From Ignavibacteriaceae bacterium (GTDB taxonomy: Bacteria; Bacteroidota; Ignavibacteria; Ignavibacteriales; Ignavibacteriaceae): a DNA stretch of 6,615 bases. Location of the stretch: contig JALONF010000113.1 in the NCBI GenBank assembly GCA_025455085.1, forward strand, positions 1 to 6,615, read 5' to 3'. The translations under genes and the position numbers were made by a program. Position 1 is the stretch's first letter, and every line of letters begins with the position of its first letter. The notes under the pieces are model-generated. The model searched no databases. It saw only the letters and a list, made by a program, of their open reading frames with translations, and was not told where the DNA came from. This document shows positions 1-5,837 of the stretch, piece after piece.

Positions 1-1058
1 CCCGATGAATTCAGAATAGCACTTACTTCTTCTTTCGAAAATACCTTAGGAAGCGACCTTCTTCTGCGTGGACGTTCAAGAAAATCAGGATCAACCTTAC
101 CCTTCCCGGCTATAGTATAATATATCTTTATGGCCGAAACCATCTGATTCTGATAAGTCGGCGAATACCCAAGCCTGATTATAAAATCATAAAGAAACTT
201 CGAAATCTCACCTTCTGTAATGTCGCCAGGTTCAACCTGACTGAAATACCTGAAGAAAAATTCAAGCATGGCAAGATAAGACTCCCGGGTACGCGGACTG
301 TAACGGTTCTCATCGAGATACCATGTCAGCATGTCGAGCCCGTTAAGGGCTTTAGCACTTAGAGACCGCGACCTGATCTCATCACCGGTCTCTTTCCTTT
401 CCGTCAGCAACTCTTCATTAATTACCTGCTTCCTGACATTCACTTTTATGCGCTTTCCTGCAAAGTAATCTGCAAGAGAGTCTGTGGTGAGCTTCGACCA
501 TGAAAGAAGCCACTCTTTTCTTCTTTTGTCATACCTGCACTGACCAAAACTCCTCAGCTCATCAATCCATTCAGGGTCATAGCGGCCAGGAAACTTTATC
601 ACCAGCAAACCCTCAGCTTCACTTATCCGGAACTCTACAGGTCCGAATCTTCCGCGGCTTGAAGTCTCATTAAAATCTTCATCATCCTCATCAACAACCA
701 CCCGTTGTGTTGTCTGAGGATGATGAATTGTTTCAATGTCTTCATCTTCAACAGGTTGTTTATTAGGGGGTGACTTTACCGGAGCAACTTCCTCCGGGGG
801 AACAATGATTTTTTCGGCATCTCCTTTCTTTTTTGTAAGTGCAGAGATGTCAATGTCAGCAATATCCCGAAACGACTTCAGTATCAGCTTCAGATTCTCT
901 TCCGAATCATCAACATAAAAACACCGGTGAGTGGCGCTGTATGTTGAGCCGGGAATAGATTTCACCTTTGATTTCAGATTCTCATCAAAATCAAAGAAGA
1001 TGGCAATCCTCCATTTATCCCTATGGAGTAGCCTTTTTAATAGCACTTTTGGTTTCAT
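1..1058 (-). CDS. Tyrosine recombinase (site-specific integrase), N-terminal part, cut by the left edge
   Basis: This frame is open from an ATG at 1058 to the left edge, giving 352 codons. Residues about 15-72 (key string SATHRCFYV) form a module I associate with Bacteroidota XerC/XerD-like integrases. An acidic linker, rich in Asp and Glu, follows at about 100-131. Residues about 140-203 form a second, similar module ending in KEWLLSW. Residues about 232-330 look like the SAM-like core-binding domain, including YSPRTRESYL. The last visible residues (RPRRRRSLPKVFSKEEV) match the linker entering the catalytic domain, so the R-H-R-Y active site lies outside the window. The product should bind DNA and perform strand exchange, but the target is unknown. 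The start is chosen because the family-like sequence begins there; an in-frame stop lies 27 codons upstream with no other ATG between. No clear ribosome binding site is visible. A repeat arm ends about 11 bp upstream of the start. Confidence 0.9.
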   Translation of the reverse strand, partial: MKPKVLLKRLLHRDKWRIAIFFDFDENLKSKVKSIPGSTYSATHRCFYVDDSEENLKLILKSFRDIADIDISALTKKKGDAEKIIVPPEEVAPVKSPPNKQPVEDEDIETIHHPQTTQRVVVDEDDEDFNETSSRGRFGPVEFRISEAEGLLVIKFPGRYDPEWIDELRSFGQCRYDKRRKEWLLSWSKLTTDSLADYFAGKRIKVNVRKQVINEELLTERKETGDEIRSRSLSAKALNGLDMLTWYLDENRYSPRTRESYLAMLEFFFRYFSQVEPGDITEGEISKFLYDFIIRLGYSPTYQNQMVSAIKIYYTIAGKGKVDPDFLERPRRRRSLPKVFSKEEVSAILNSS

Positions 1059-1069
1059 TGCAGCAAGAA

Positions 1070-1101
1070 AAAGGAGAAAGGTTAAAGGAGAAAGGAGAAA
1101 G
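1070..1101 (+). repeat. Left arm of 32-bp inverted repeat, built of 7-bp units
   Basis: The arm reads as four heptamers, AAAGGAG, AAAGGTT, AAAGGAG, AAAGGAG, then AAAG. It begins 4 bp after the stop codon of the four-helix-bundle gene and ends about 11 bp before the integrase start. Transcribed with its partner, it could fold into a long stem enclosing the gene. Confidence 0.85.
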
Positions 1102-1105
1102 TATT

Positions 1106-1459
1106 TTAGGTCAACCTTGGAGATACTTTCAAATTAATAGTTCCAAGAATGCTCTTTAGTTCAGAACTTTCTGTTGTTAACCTGATAATTTCATCGCTCT
1201 CAGGGTATATTTCTTTTAAAATCCTGAGCCAGTAATTTGATTCACGCATCTCTTTTAAAGATGTTCCCACTTTGTATCCAAAATCAGCTCTTGATACAGC
1301 GGCCTGAGCCTCTTCATAATTTGCTCCTGATGAAGTAGATGATTTTCCAAGCTGGAAACTGATAATTTTCAAATCATTTCCTCCTCTAATTTTCCTAAGC
1401 ATCTTTAAAACATCAACAGCAAAACGAAACAGCCTTTCCTGTAATTCATTCTTTTTCAT
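1106..1459 (-). CDS. Four-helix-bundle protein of the 23S rRNA-intervening-sequence (IVS/S23) family
   Basis: The 117-residue protein matches the usual length and pattern of this family (Pfam PF05635, TIGR02436 type). Visible family features are the opening KKNELQERLFRFAV, the turn SSGANYEEAQAA at about 43-54, and the helix SLKEMRESNYWLRIL at 67-81. Known members form small all-helical bundles that oligomerise. The Avd accessory protein of diversity-generating retroelements has the same fold, but no reverse transcriptase is visible here. The molecular role of free-standing members is unclear. I prefer the ATG at 1459 because homologues begin there and GGAA lies 4 bases upstream; an in-frame ATG at 1471 would add MWNK. 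The gene is read in the same direction as the integrase, 47 bp ahead of it, and is flanked on both sides by inverted heptad repeats. Confidence 0.88.
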   Translation of the reverse strand: MKKNELQERLFRFAVDVLKMLRKIRGGNDLKIISFQLGKSSTSSGANYEEAQAAVSRADFGYKVGTSLKEMRESNYWLRILKEIYPESDEIIRLTTESSELKSILGTINLKVSPRLT

Positions 1460-1487
1460 TTTATTCCACATTTTATAATTGTTAGCA

Positions 1488-1519
1488 CTTTAACCTTTCT
1501 CCTTTAACCTTTCTCCTTT
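1488..1519 (-). repeat. Right arm of 32-bp inverted repeat, built of 7-bp units
   Basis: On the minus strand the arm reads AAAGGAG, AAAGGTT, AAAGGAG, AAAGGTT, then AAAG. It is collinear with the left arm from the outer end inward, differing only by GAG versus GTT in the fourth heptad (2 mismatches in 32). It lies about 28 bp upstream of the four-helix-bundle start and would therefore fall in the promoter or leader of that gene. Confidence 0.85.
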
Positions 1520-1968
1520 ATTTTTGGACGCAACCGCCCCGTCAGTCCCATATGCAATAATCCAATAAAAACACCACAAAACATTGATCAACAACCTGTT
1601 ATATTGCCTATGCCTGACTTTCACTCCACACAGGTATATAAAATTAAACAAAATTCTCCTTAGCTGACAATTTATTGTTAAAAAAATAACAATTGCAAGT
1701 CGGAAGTTGGAAGACAGAAGCCCTTCAAAGCGGGAAGGTAAGAGGTAACACCTAAGAGCTTACTCTCATCTTCTTCTGCAAGATTCCTCGTGTCATTCTC
1801 ATTAAGAACACTCTTTATTTCTTTTAGGGCCATATATTCACACTGCAAAAGGATAGAGATTAATATTTTTTCATACATAAATTCTTAATACATGGTAAGA
1901 TAAAAAAGATACTTTTATGTTTTCAAAAAATAATACATAATACAGAGCATCCCATAAGATTATGATCT
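1520..1968. other. Gene-poor stretch of about 450 bp
   Basis: I see no convincing gene here. One minus-strand frame of 66 codons (1678-1878) is open. Its C-terminus (LPTSDLQL) is simply the translation of the heptad tract at 1697-1717, and I recognise no family in the rest, so it is not called. The AT-rich half presumably holds the leader and promoter of the NUDIX gene at 1969, but no clear Bacteroidota-type promoter match could be defended. A weak 7-bp stem (ATTGTTA at 1674-1680 and TAACAAT at 1687-1693) has an all-A loop. Confidence 0.5.
1697..1717 (+). repeat. Short 7-bp tandem repeat tract, AAGTCGG type
   Basis: Three heptamers lie head to tail: AAGTCGG, AAGTTGG, AAGACAG, followed by a degenerate AAGCCCT. 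The unit differs from the AAAGGAG heptads around the four-helix-bundle gene but has the same 7-bp period. It may be the eroded edge of a similar cassette. Confidence 0.6.
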
Positions 1969-2373
1969 ATGAAACAGATTGCAGCTATAATATTTGAAAA
2001 CGATGAAGGTGAGCTGCTCCTGTATTTAAGAGATAACAAACCCGGTATTCCCTTTCCTCTGCACTGGGATCTTTTCGGCGGACATGTAGAGAAAGGAGAA
2101 ACACCGGAGGAAGCTCTTATCCGTGAGGTGAAAGAGGAACTCGGTTATGATCTTCAGGATTATAAGTTCTTCAGGGATTATGTCTGTCTCGAGGGCGATG
2201 CATATCCCAATATAAAGCATATCTATTCCGGAAAAATAAATATACCTATCGGAGAGATCACACTTTATGAGGGCGATCATGCGAGGTATTTTACAAAGGA
2301 GGAAATACCCGTACTGAATTTTGCCAACATCCTGAAGGAAATAGTATTGGATTTTATTAAGTCAGGATCATAA
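1969..2373 (+). CDS. NUDIX hydrolase
   Basis: The 134-residue protein is the length of a minimal NUDIX domain. It carries a complete NUDIX box, GX5EX7REUXEEXGU, at residues 38-60 (G38, E44, R52, E53, E56, E57, G59). These glutamates bind the divalent metal that drives hydrolysis of a nucleoside diphosphate linked to another group. The preceding strand has LLLYLRDNKPGIPFPLHWDLFGG, matching a subgroup of small bacterial NUDIX proteins. The substrate cannot be read from sequence; oxidised nucleotides, nucleotide sugars and dinucleotides are all possible. It is expected to be cytosolic. It stands alone, with about 450 bp of non-coding DNA before it and a repeat region after it. No strong ribosome binding site is visible before the ATG, which is the only start that preserves the first beta strand. 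Confidence 0.93.
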   Translation: MKQIAAIIFENDEGELLLYLRDNKPGIPFPLHWDLFGGHVEKGETPEEALIREVKEELGYDLQDYKFFRDYVCLEGDAYPNIKHIYSGKINIPIGEITLYEGDHARYFTKEEIPVLNFANILKEIVLDFIKSGS

Positions 2374-2388
2374 TCTGCAATTATTCTC

Positions 2389-2522
2389 TTCAACCCGCCG
2401 GCTTTGTTCAACCCGCTCCGGGGTTGAAGTGACTTTGGGACGCTTAACCACGGATTTAACCGTGGATATTGGACTTGAAAGTCACGCTGAAACGGAACAT
2501 GCTCTCCGGCTTTATTCAATCC
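2389..2522. repeat. REP-like element with nested hairpins
   Basis: This stretch between the NUDIX gene and the second integrase is dense in symmetry. TTCAACCC (2407-2414) pairs with GGGTTGAA (2421-2428) over a 6-nt loop. GTGACTTT (2429-2436) pairs with AAAGTCAC (2478-2485) and encloses a second stem, CCACGG (2448-2453) with CCGTGG (2460-2465). A 17-bp direct repeat opens and closes the unit (2398-2414 and 2506-2522, 15 of 17 identical), and TTCAACCCG also occurs at 2389. This resembles REP-type intergenic palindromes. A transcription terminator for the NUDIX gene is possible, but no T-run follows the first stem. Confidence 0.65.
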
Positions 2523-2548
2523 TGACAATGGTGTAAAAAGAGGGAAGA

Positions 2549-2572
2549 TCTTGTAGCAGATTCTGTGGCAGG
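2549..2572 (+). repeat. 12-bp iterons, upstream cluster (two degenerate copies)
   Basis: TCTTGTAGCAGA (2549-2560) and TTCTGTGGCAGG (2561-2572) are adjacent, degenerate copies of the unit TTTTGTGGCAGA found again about 107 bp downstream in the same orientation. With that second cluster they form a two-part array ahead of the integrase gene. Confidence 0.6.
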
Positions 2573-2678
2573 AAACACAAAAACCATTGATTATCAAGGG
2601 GTTTTGAGGGTAAGAGAGCGGTGCGGACGGTACTCGAGCAGAAATTTTAATTGCCATTTAATGAGCATCTTAGCATTT

Positions 2679-2714
2679 TCTTGTGGCGGATTTTGTGGCA
2701 GATTTTGTGGCAGA
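2679..2714 (+). repeat. 12-bp iterons, downstream cluster (three copies)
   Basis: TCTTGTGGCGGA (2679-2690), TTTTGTGGCAGA (2691-2702) and a second perfect TTTTGTGGCAGA (2703-2714) lie head to tail, ending 31 bp before the integrase pseudogene start. Direct repeats beside a tyrosine recombinase gene are typical of arm-type integrase binding sites or of an autoregulatory operator. Either role is an inference. Confidence 0.75.
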
Positions 2715-2745
2715 TTTTTAAATCTTTGTGTAAATTCTGTTATCA

Positions 2746-3966
2746 ATGAAATTTGAAAACCTGGAAATCCGTACGAATCCCTTTAAAAAATCGCCTCCCC
2801 GGAAAAAAAATGGTTTGTACCAGCTTAAAATAAGGGTTTTCATTGGATCCAACGATGATGGAAGGTTTAGGAATAAAATTACTCTTGAAATTAAGGTTCT
2901 GGATGATACAAATAAGCAGGTTTTAGTTTCTGCCGATGAATTTAATAATAGAAAATCCAATAAGACGTTGAATCTGATAATTCTGAAAACAGAAAGCAAA
3001 ATTAATGATACTGTACGAAGAATGATTGAAGGTAATGTCAAGCTTACCTCTGAGAATCTCTTTAAATATTTGTATAAAAATATTAAGGCCAAAAAAGTCG
3101 GGGATGCAATTGAGGCTGAAAAAACAATCTGGAATGATGAAGTAGAAAAATTTTATAGTGAGCCTGTCCCGGTTGAAGTATAGGAAAAGTCTAAACTTGC
3201 TGTGATTGAGGATGAAACTGAAAACATCACAGAAGAAGAGATGCAGAATATCGCCGAAGGAGTATATTTTGATCACCTAAGAAGCAAAGAAAGCAGTCGT
3301 ATTAACTCCATGACTTTTAATGAACGATACAAAACCGGGAATTATAACAAATCGAACATCTTTGAATTATTTGGATACTGCTGGTCAGACAATCCTAAGA
3401 ATGGCGAACCTTTAATTACTGGTTCTTACAGATCACTCATAGTGCAATTGAACGATTACCGCTTTAATGCCAAGCCCTCTGAATCTGTCAAAGATTTTGG
3501 TGATGACTGGATAACAAGTTTTTTAAAGTATCTGATAAACAAAGGATATCCTCTTGTTCATATTCGTGGTTATGATTCTTTTACGATTGTAAAATACAGG
3601 GGACGATTTATTAAAGCTGAACGGGTTCCATACAACGAAATGTCGTTCCAGTAGGTAGTAAAACATCTGAAGCGTCATATTGATATTCTTCAGAAGTATG
3701 ACATGATCCCTTACACTAAGAATACAAAACTGATCCAGGCATCTGACTATCTTAAAAGAAAGGCCAAGAAACAGATATTTACAAGACGAGATCATTCATT
3801 GACATTCAAGGAATTTAATCTTTTTGCTGATACCGATTTCAAGGATGAAAAACTCAACCTTGCCCGGGATATGTTCATAATAGCAGTCCTGGGCGGGGGA
3901 TTCCGAACCCAGGAATTATATAACGATCATTTGTATGTACAATCAGGTGTTAAGGCAGGAATTTGA
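2746..3966 (+). pseudogene. Tyrosine recombinase (integrase) interrupted by two in-frame TAG codons and truncated at the 3' end
   Basis: One frame runs from ATG 2746 to TGA 3964-3966 (406 codons), broken only by TAG at codon 146 (3181-3183) and codon 303 (3652-3654). Codons 1 to about 115 resemble the arm-type DNA-binding domain (PPRKKNGLYQLKIRV). Codons about 185-345 look like the SAM-like core-binding domain. Codons about 350-400 begin the catalytic domain, where GGGFRTQELY places the first catalytic arginine at codon 387. The frame stops 19 codons later, so the later lysine, the HxxR box and the nucleophilic tyrosine are all missing. No frame downstream restores them. With the ends lost it cannot be an active recombinase. 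Coding character continues unbroken through both TAGs with no frameshift, so decay is recent or the TAGs are read through. Iterons precede the gene. Confidence 0.8.
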
Positions 3967-4256
3967 CTTCTTAATATTGGATTTATTATTATATTTTGAT
4001 TCATTACTTAAATTTCTCATTTTGGCATTTCTTTTATTTATTTATACCCAATCTACGGTCTTTTCCAAAAAGTCCTTTATAATCTTTTACCACGTCTGTT
4101 TTTTATTTTACTAGTCAAAAGAGTGAAATAATACTGCATCTAAGCCTCTTAGATTAATTATATTCTCATAACTCGTGAACAATGGAGGTTCTTAAATTGT
4201 TTTTATTTCAATCTGTGATGATAGTTCCTATCTTTCTTATACAACATTTTATTACT
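3967..4256. other. AT-rich spacer and leader of the redox operon, with a short hairpin
   Basis: This stretch is very AT-rich and shows no continuation of the integrase. ATCTAAG (4138-4144) and CTTAGAT (4148-4154) form a perfect 7-bp stem over a 3-nt loop, about 100 bp before the preferred start of the reductase. It could be an operator, a leader hairpin or chance. In-frame codons from 4182 to 4256 would add a hydrophobic stretch to the reductase, but I take them as untranslated leader. Confidence 0.45.
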
Positions 4257-4928
4257 ATGAAGAATACTACTATAAAAATTATCTCAATCGGACACATTAC
4301 CCATGATGTACTCCAGATTTTTACTGAAAAACCTCAAGAATTAAGTTTCACTCCCGGACAAGCTACAGAAATCTCTATAAATAAAGAGGGTTGGCAGAAC
4401 GAAAAGAGACCTTTTACATTTACTAGTCTTCCGAACGATGATTATCTTCAGTTTACCATCAAAACATATCCGGCGCATAAAGGTGTTACCAATGAACTTC
4501 TGCAACTTAAAAAGAATGATGAATTGATTTTACATGATGTCTTTGGGGCAATTGCATATAAAAACGAAGGGGTTTTTATTGCCGGAGGTGCAGGAGTAAC
4601 TCCTTTTATTTCTATCTTAAGATATCTAAAGTCGAAAAATGAAATTGGCGATAACAAGCTCATTTTTGCTAATAAGACAAGAGATGACATTATATTAAAG
4701 TATGAATTATACTATACATTAGGTAAGAACTTTATCAATATCTTATCGGATGAAACAGAGGGAAGATACGAACACGGATATATCACAGAAAATTTTCTTA
4801 AGGCACATATAACTGACTTTAGTAAGAATTTTTATGTATGCGGGCCTCCTCCGATGATGGACACAGTGGAAAAGATTCTAGCCAATTTACATGTTGATGA
4901 AAAATTGATAATCAAAGAGGCAGTCTAG
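4257..4928 (+). CDS. FAD/NAD(P)H-binding oxidoreductase, ferredoxin-NADP reductase superfamily (flavodoxin-reductase-like)
   Basis: The 223-residue protein has the two-domain layout of the ferredoxin reductase superfamily. The FAD domain shows FTPGQ (31-35) and RPFTFTS (51-57), the RxY/F-T/S flavin motif. The nucleotide domain shows GGAGVTPF (110-117) and ends with CGPPPMM (195-201). It should move electrons between NAD(P)H and a protein or flavin partner; the ferredoxin encoded downstream is an obvious candidate. It is not a PyrK subunit: the only cysteine near its end is the one in CGPPP, so the PyrK 2Fe-2S cluster is absent. I prefer ATG 4257 because homologues begin at MKNTTIKI. An ATG at 4182 in the same frame would add 25 mostly hydrophobic residues, which could be a membrane anchor but is more likely leader. 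It is the first gene of the apparent operon. Confidence 0.9.
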   Translation: MKNTTIKIISIGHITHDVLQIFTEKPQELSFTPGQATEISINKEGWQNEKRPFTFTSLPNDDYLQFTIKTYPAHKGVTNELLQLKKNDELILHDVFGAIAYKNEGVFIAGGAGVTPFISILRYLKSKNEIGDNKLIFANKTRDDIILKYELYYTLGKNFINILSDETEGRYEHGYITENFLKAHITDFSKNFYVCGPPPMMDTVEKILANLHVDEKLIIKEAV

Positions 4929-5030
4929 ATGAATTTGACATTTGAAAAGAAATTGATATTTCATGAAAGCAATAAAAAACGGTTTACTGTGATTCAAAAA
5001 CCGCAGGATAGATGGGAGATGGAAAATTAA
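4929..5030 (+). CDS. Candidate small protein of 33 residues
   Basis: An ATG directly abuts the reductase stop codon (TAGATG), in the same frame, and stays open for 33 codons to TAA. The peptide begins MNLTFEKKLIF and ends QDRWEMEN. It is hydrophilic, has no cysteines and shows no membrane segment or family I recognise. It fills most of the 123-bp gap between the reductase and the dehydrogenase in an otherwise tightly packed operon, which is the main argument for it. It could be a translationally coupled small protein, a readthrough extension of the reductase, or chance. Confidence 0.35.
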   Translation: MNLTFEKKLIFHESNKKRFTVIQKPQDRWEMEN

Positions 5031-5051
5031 CTTGAATAATACAATATAAAA

Positions 5052-5813
5052 ATGAAAAAACTTGAAAATAAAACTGTATTTATAACCGGAGGGTTATCAG
5101 GTATAGGAAAAGCATGTGCAATAGCAGCAGCAAAAGAAGGTGCCAATGTAGCTGTAGCCGATTTCATATCGGCAAATGGTGATAAAGCTTTACTAGAGAT
5201 TAAAAAGGAAAATTCCAAAGCCATTTCTATTGAATGCGATGTATCGGTATTCGCGCAGGTACAAATGGCAATTCAAAAAGTGGTAAGCACATTTGGAACG
5301 CTTGATGCTGCCCTTAACAATGCAGGAATTGGGGGTGAATCAAATAAAGTAGGCGAAATGAGTGAGGAAGCCTGGCTAAAAGTAATTAATGTAAACCTGA
5401 ATGGTATTTTCAATTGCATGAAGCACGAGCTGACACAAATGTCAAAACAAAAGAAAGGAGTCATTGTAAACATGTCTTCTATTCTGGGTAAAGTAGGTTT
5501 CGCCACTTCGTCTCACTATGTTGCAGCAAAACATGGCATAATCGGACTTACTCAATCTGCTGCACTTGAATACGCTGCTGAAGGGATAAGAATAAACTCA
5601 ATTTGTCCGGGATTTATTGAAACTCCTTTACTTACCAACGCAGGCATTACTGAAAATTCAGATCTTCAAAAATATATTATTGGACTGCACCCGATGAAGC
5701 GTTTAGGAAAATCCGAAGAGATTGCGGCCGCATTTATTTTTCTTGCTTCTGATGATAGTTCATTTATAACAGGAACAACACTCGAAATTGATGGCGGCTA
5801 TTTAGCACAATAA
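5052..5813 (+). CDS. Short-chain dehydrogenase/reductase (SDR), classical type
   Basis: The 253-residue length and all signature positions fit a classical SDR. The dinucleotide motif TGGLSGIG is at 12-19. An aspartate at the end of the second strand (D37) favours NAD(H) over NADP(H). D63-V64 contacts the adenine, NNAG is at 89-92, and the catalytic tetrad is N115, S143 (or S142), Y156 and K160. PG at about 190-191 and the C-terminal GTTLEIDGGY complete the fold. It oxidises an alcohol or reduces a ketone, but the substrate cannot be inferred; FabG-like, sugar-alcohol and other secondary-alcohol dehydrogenases share this pattern. It is cytosolic. It lies 21 bp after the candidate small ORF and 24 bp before the ferredoxin gene, so it is probably co-transcribed with both. 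The start gives the usual short lead into the first strand; no strong ribosome binding site is visible. Confidence 0.93.
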   Translation: MKKLENKTVFITGGLSGIGKACAIAAAKEGANVAVADFISANGDKALLEIKKENSKAISIECDVSVFAQVQMAIQKVVSTFGTLDAALNNAGIGGESNKVGEMSEEAWLKVINVNLNGIFNCMKHELTQMSKQKKGVIVNMSSILGKVGFATSSHYVAAKHGIIGLTQSAALEYAAEGIRINSICPGFIETPLLTNAGITENSDLQKYIIGLHPMKRLGKSEEIAAAFIFLASDDSSFITGTTLEIDGGYLAQ

Positions 5814-5837
5814 ATAAAATGACGAAAAACAAAAACT

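Larger units (their letters stand above)
1070..1519 (-). mobile_element. Candidate IVS-like cassette: four-helix-bundle gene between heptad-built inverted repeats
   Basis: A 450-bp unit is bounded by two 32-bp arms that are inverted copies of each other (30 of 32 positions match). It contains only one gene, for a 23S rRNA-intervening-sequence-type protein. Members of that family were first described inside intervening sequences of bacterial 23S rRNA genes, which are small insertions with complementary ends. Here the unit sits between genes, at the 5' end of an integrase, not in rRNA. There is no transposase and I see no clear target-site duplication, so mobility is an inference from architecture. 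The alternative is a normal gene whose flanks expanded by heptad duplication. Confidence 0.45.

Noticed and set aside
736..1159. Plus-strand open frames of 60 to 68 codons
   Set aside because: They lie antisense to the integrase and the end of the four-helix-bundle gene; the low-complexity serine and phenylalanine content is typical of shadow frames.
1106..1459. Part of a diversity-generating retroelement, since Avd shares the four-helix fold
   Set aside because: No reverse transcriptase, template repeat or variable repeat is visible in the window.
1678..1878. A 66-codon minus-strand open frame
   Set aside because: No family is recognisable, its C-terminus is a translation of the 7-bp repeat tract, and no start signal supports it. 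It is mentioned only within the gap description.
2026..2280. Minus-strand open frame opposite the NUDIX gene
   Set aside because: The plus strand has a complete NUDIX box, so this is a shadow.
2407..2428. Rho-independent terminator after the NUDIX gene
   Set aside because: The stem is good but no T-run follows on either side, and it sits in a wider repeat unit.
2277..2756. Open frames on both strands across the repeat region
   Set aside because: Their composition follows the REP-like palindromes and iterons (for example CGGFCGRFCGRF from the 12-bp repeats), and no family is recognisable.
2718..3795. Minus-strand open frames opposite the second integrase
   Set aside because: The plus-strand frame carries the integrase domains; these are shadows.
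4257..4928. PyrK, the electron-transfer subunit of dihydroorotate dehydrogenase, suggested by the DHOD-like gene downstream
   Set aside because: The C-terminal cysteine cluster that binds the PyrK 2Fe-2S centre is absent, and the two genes are separated by others.
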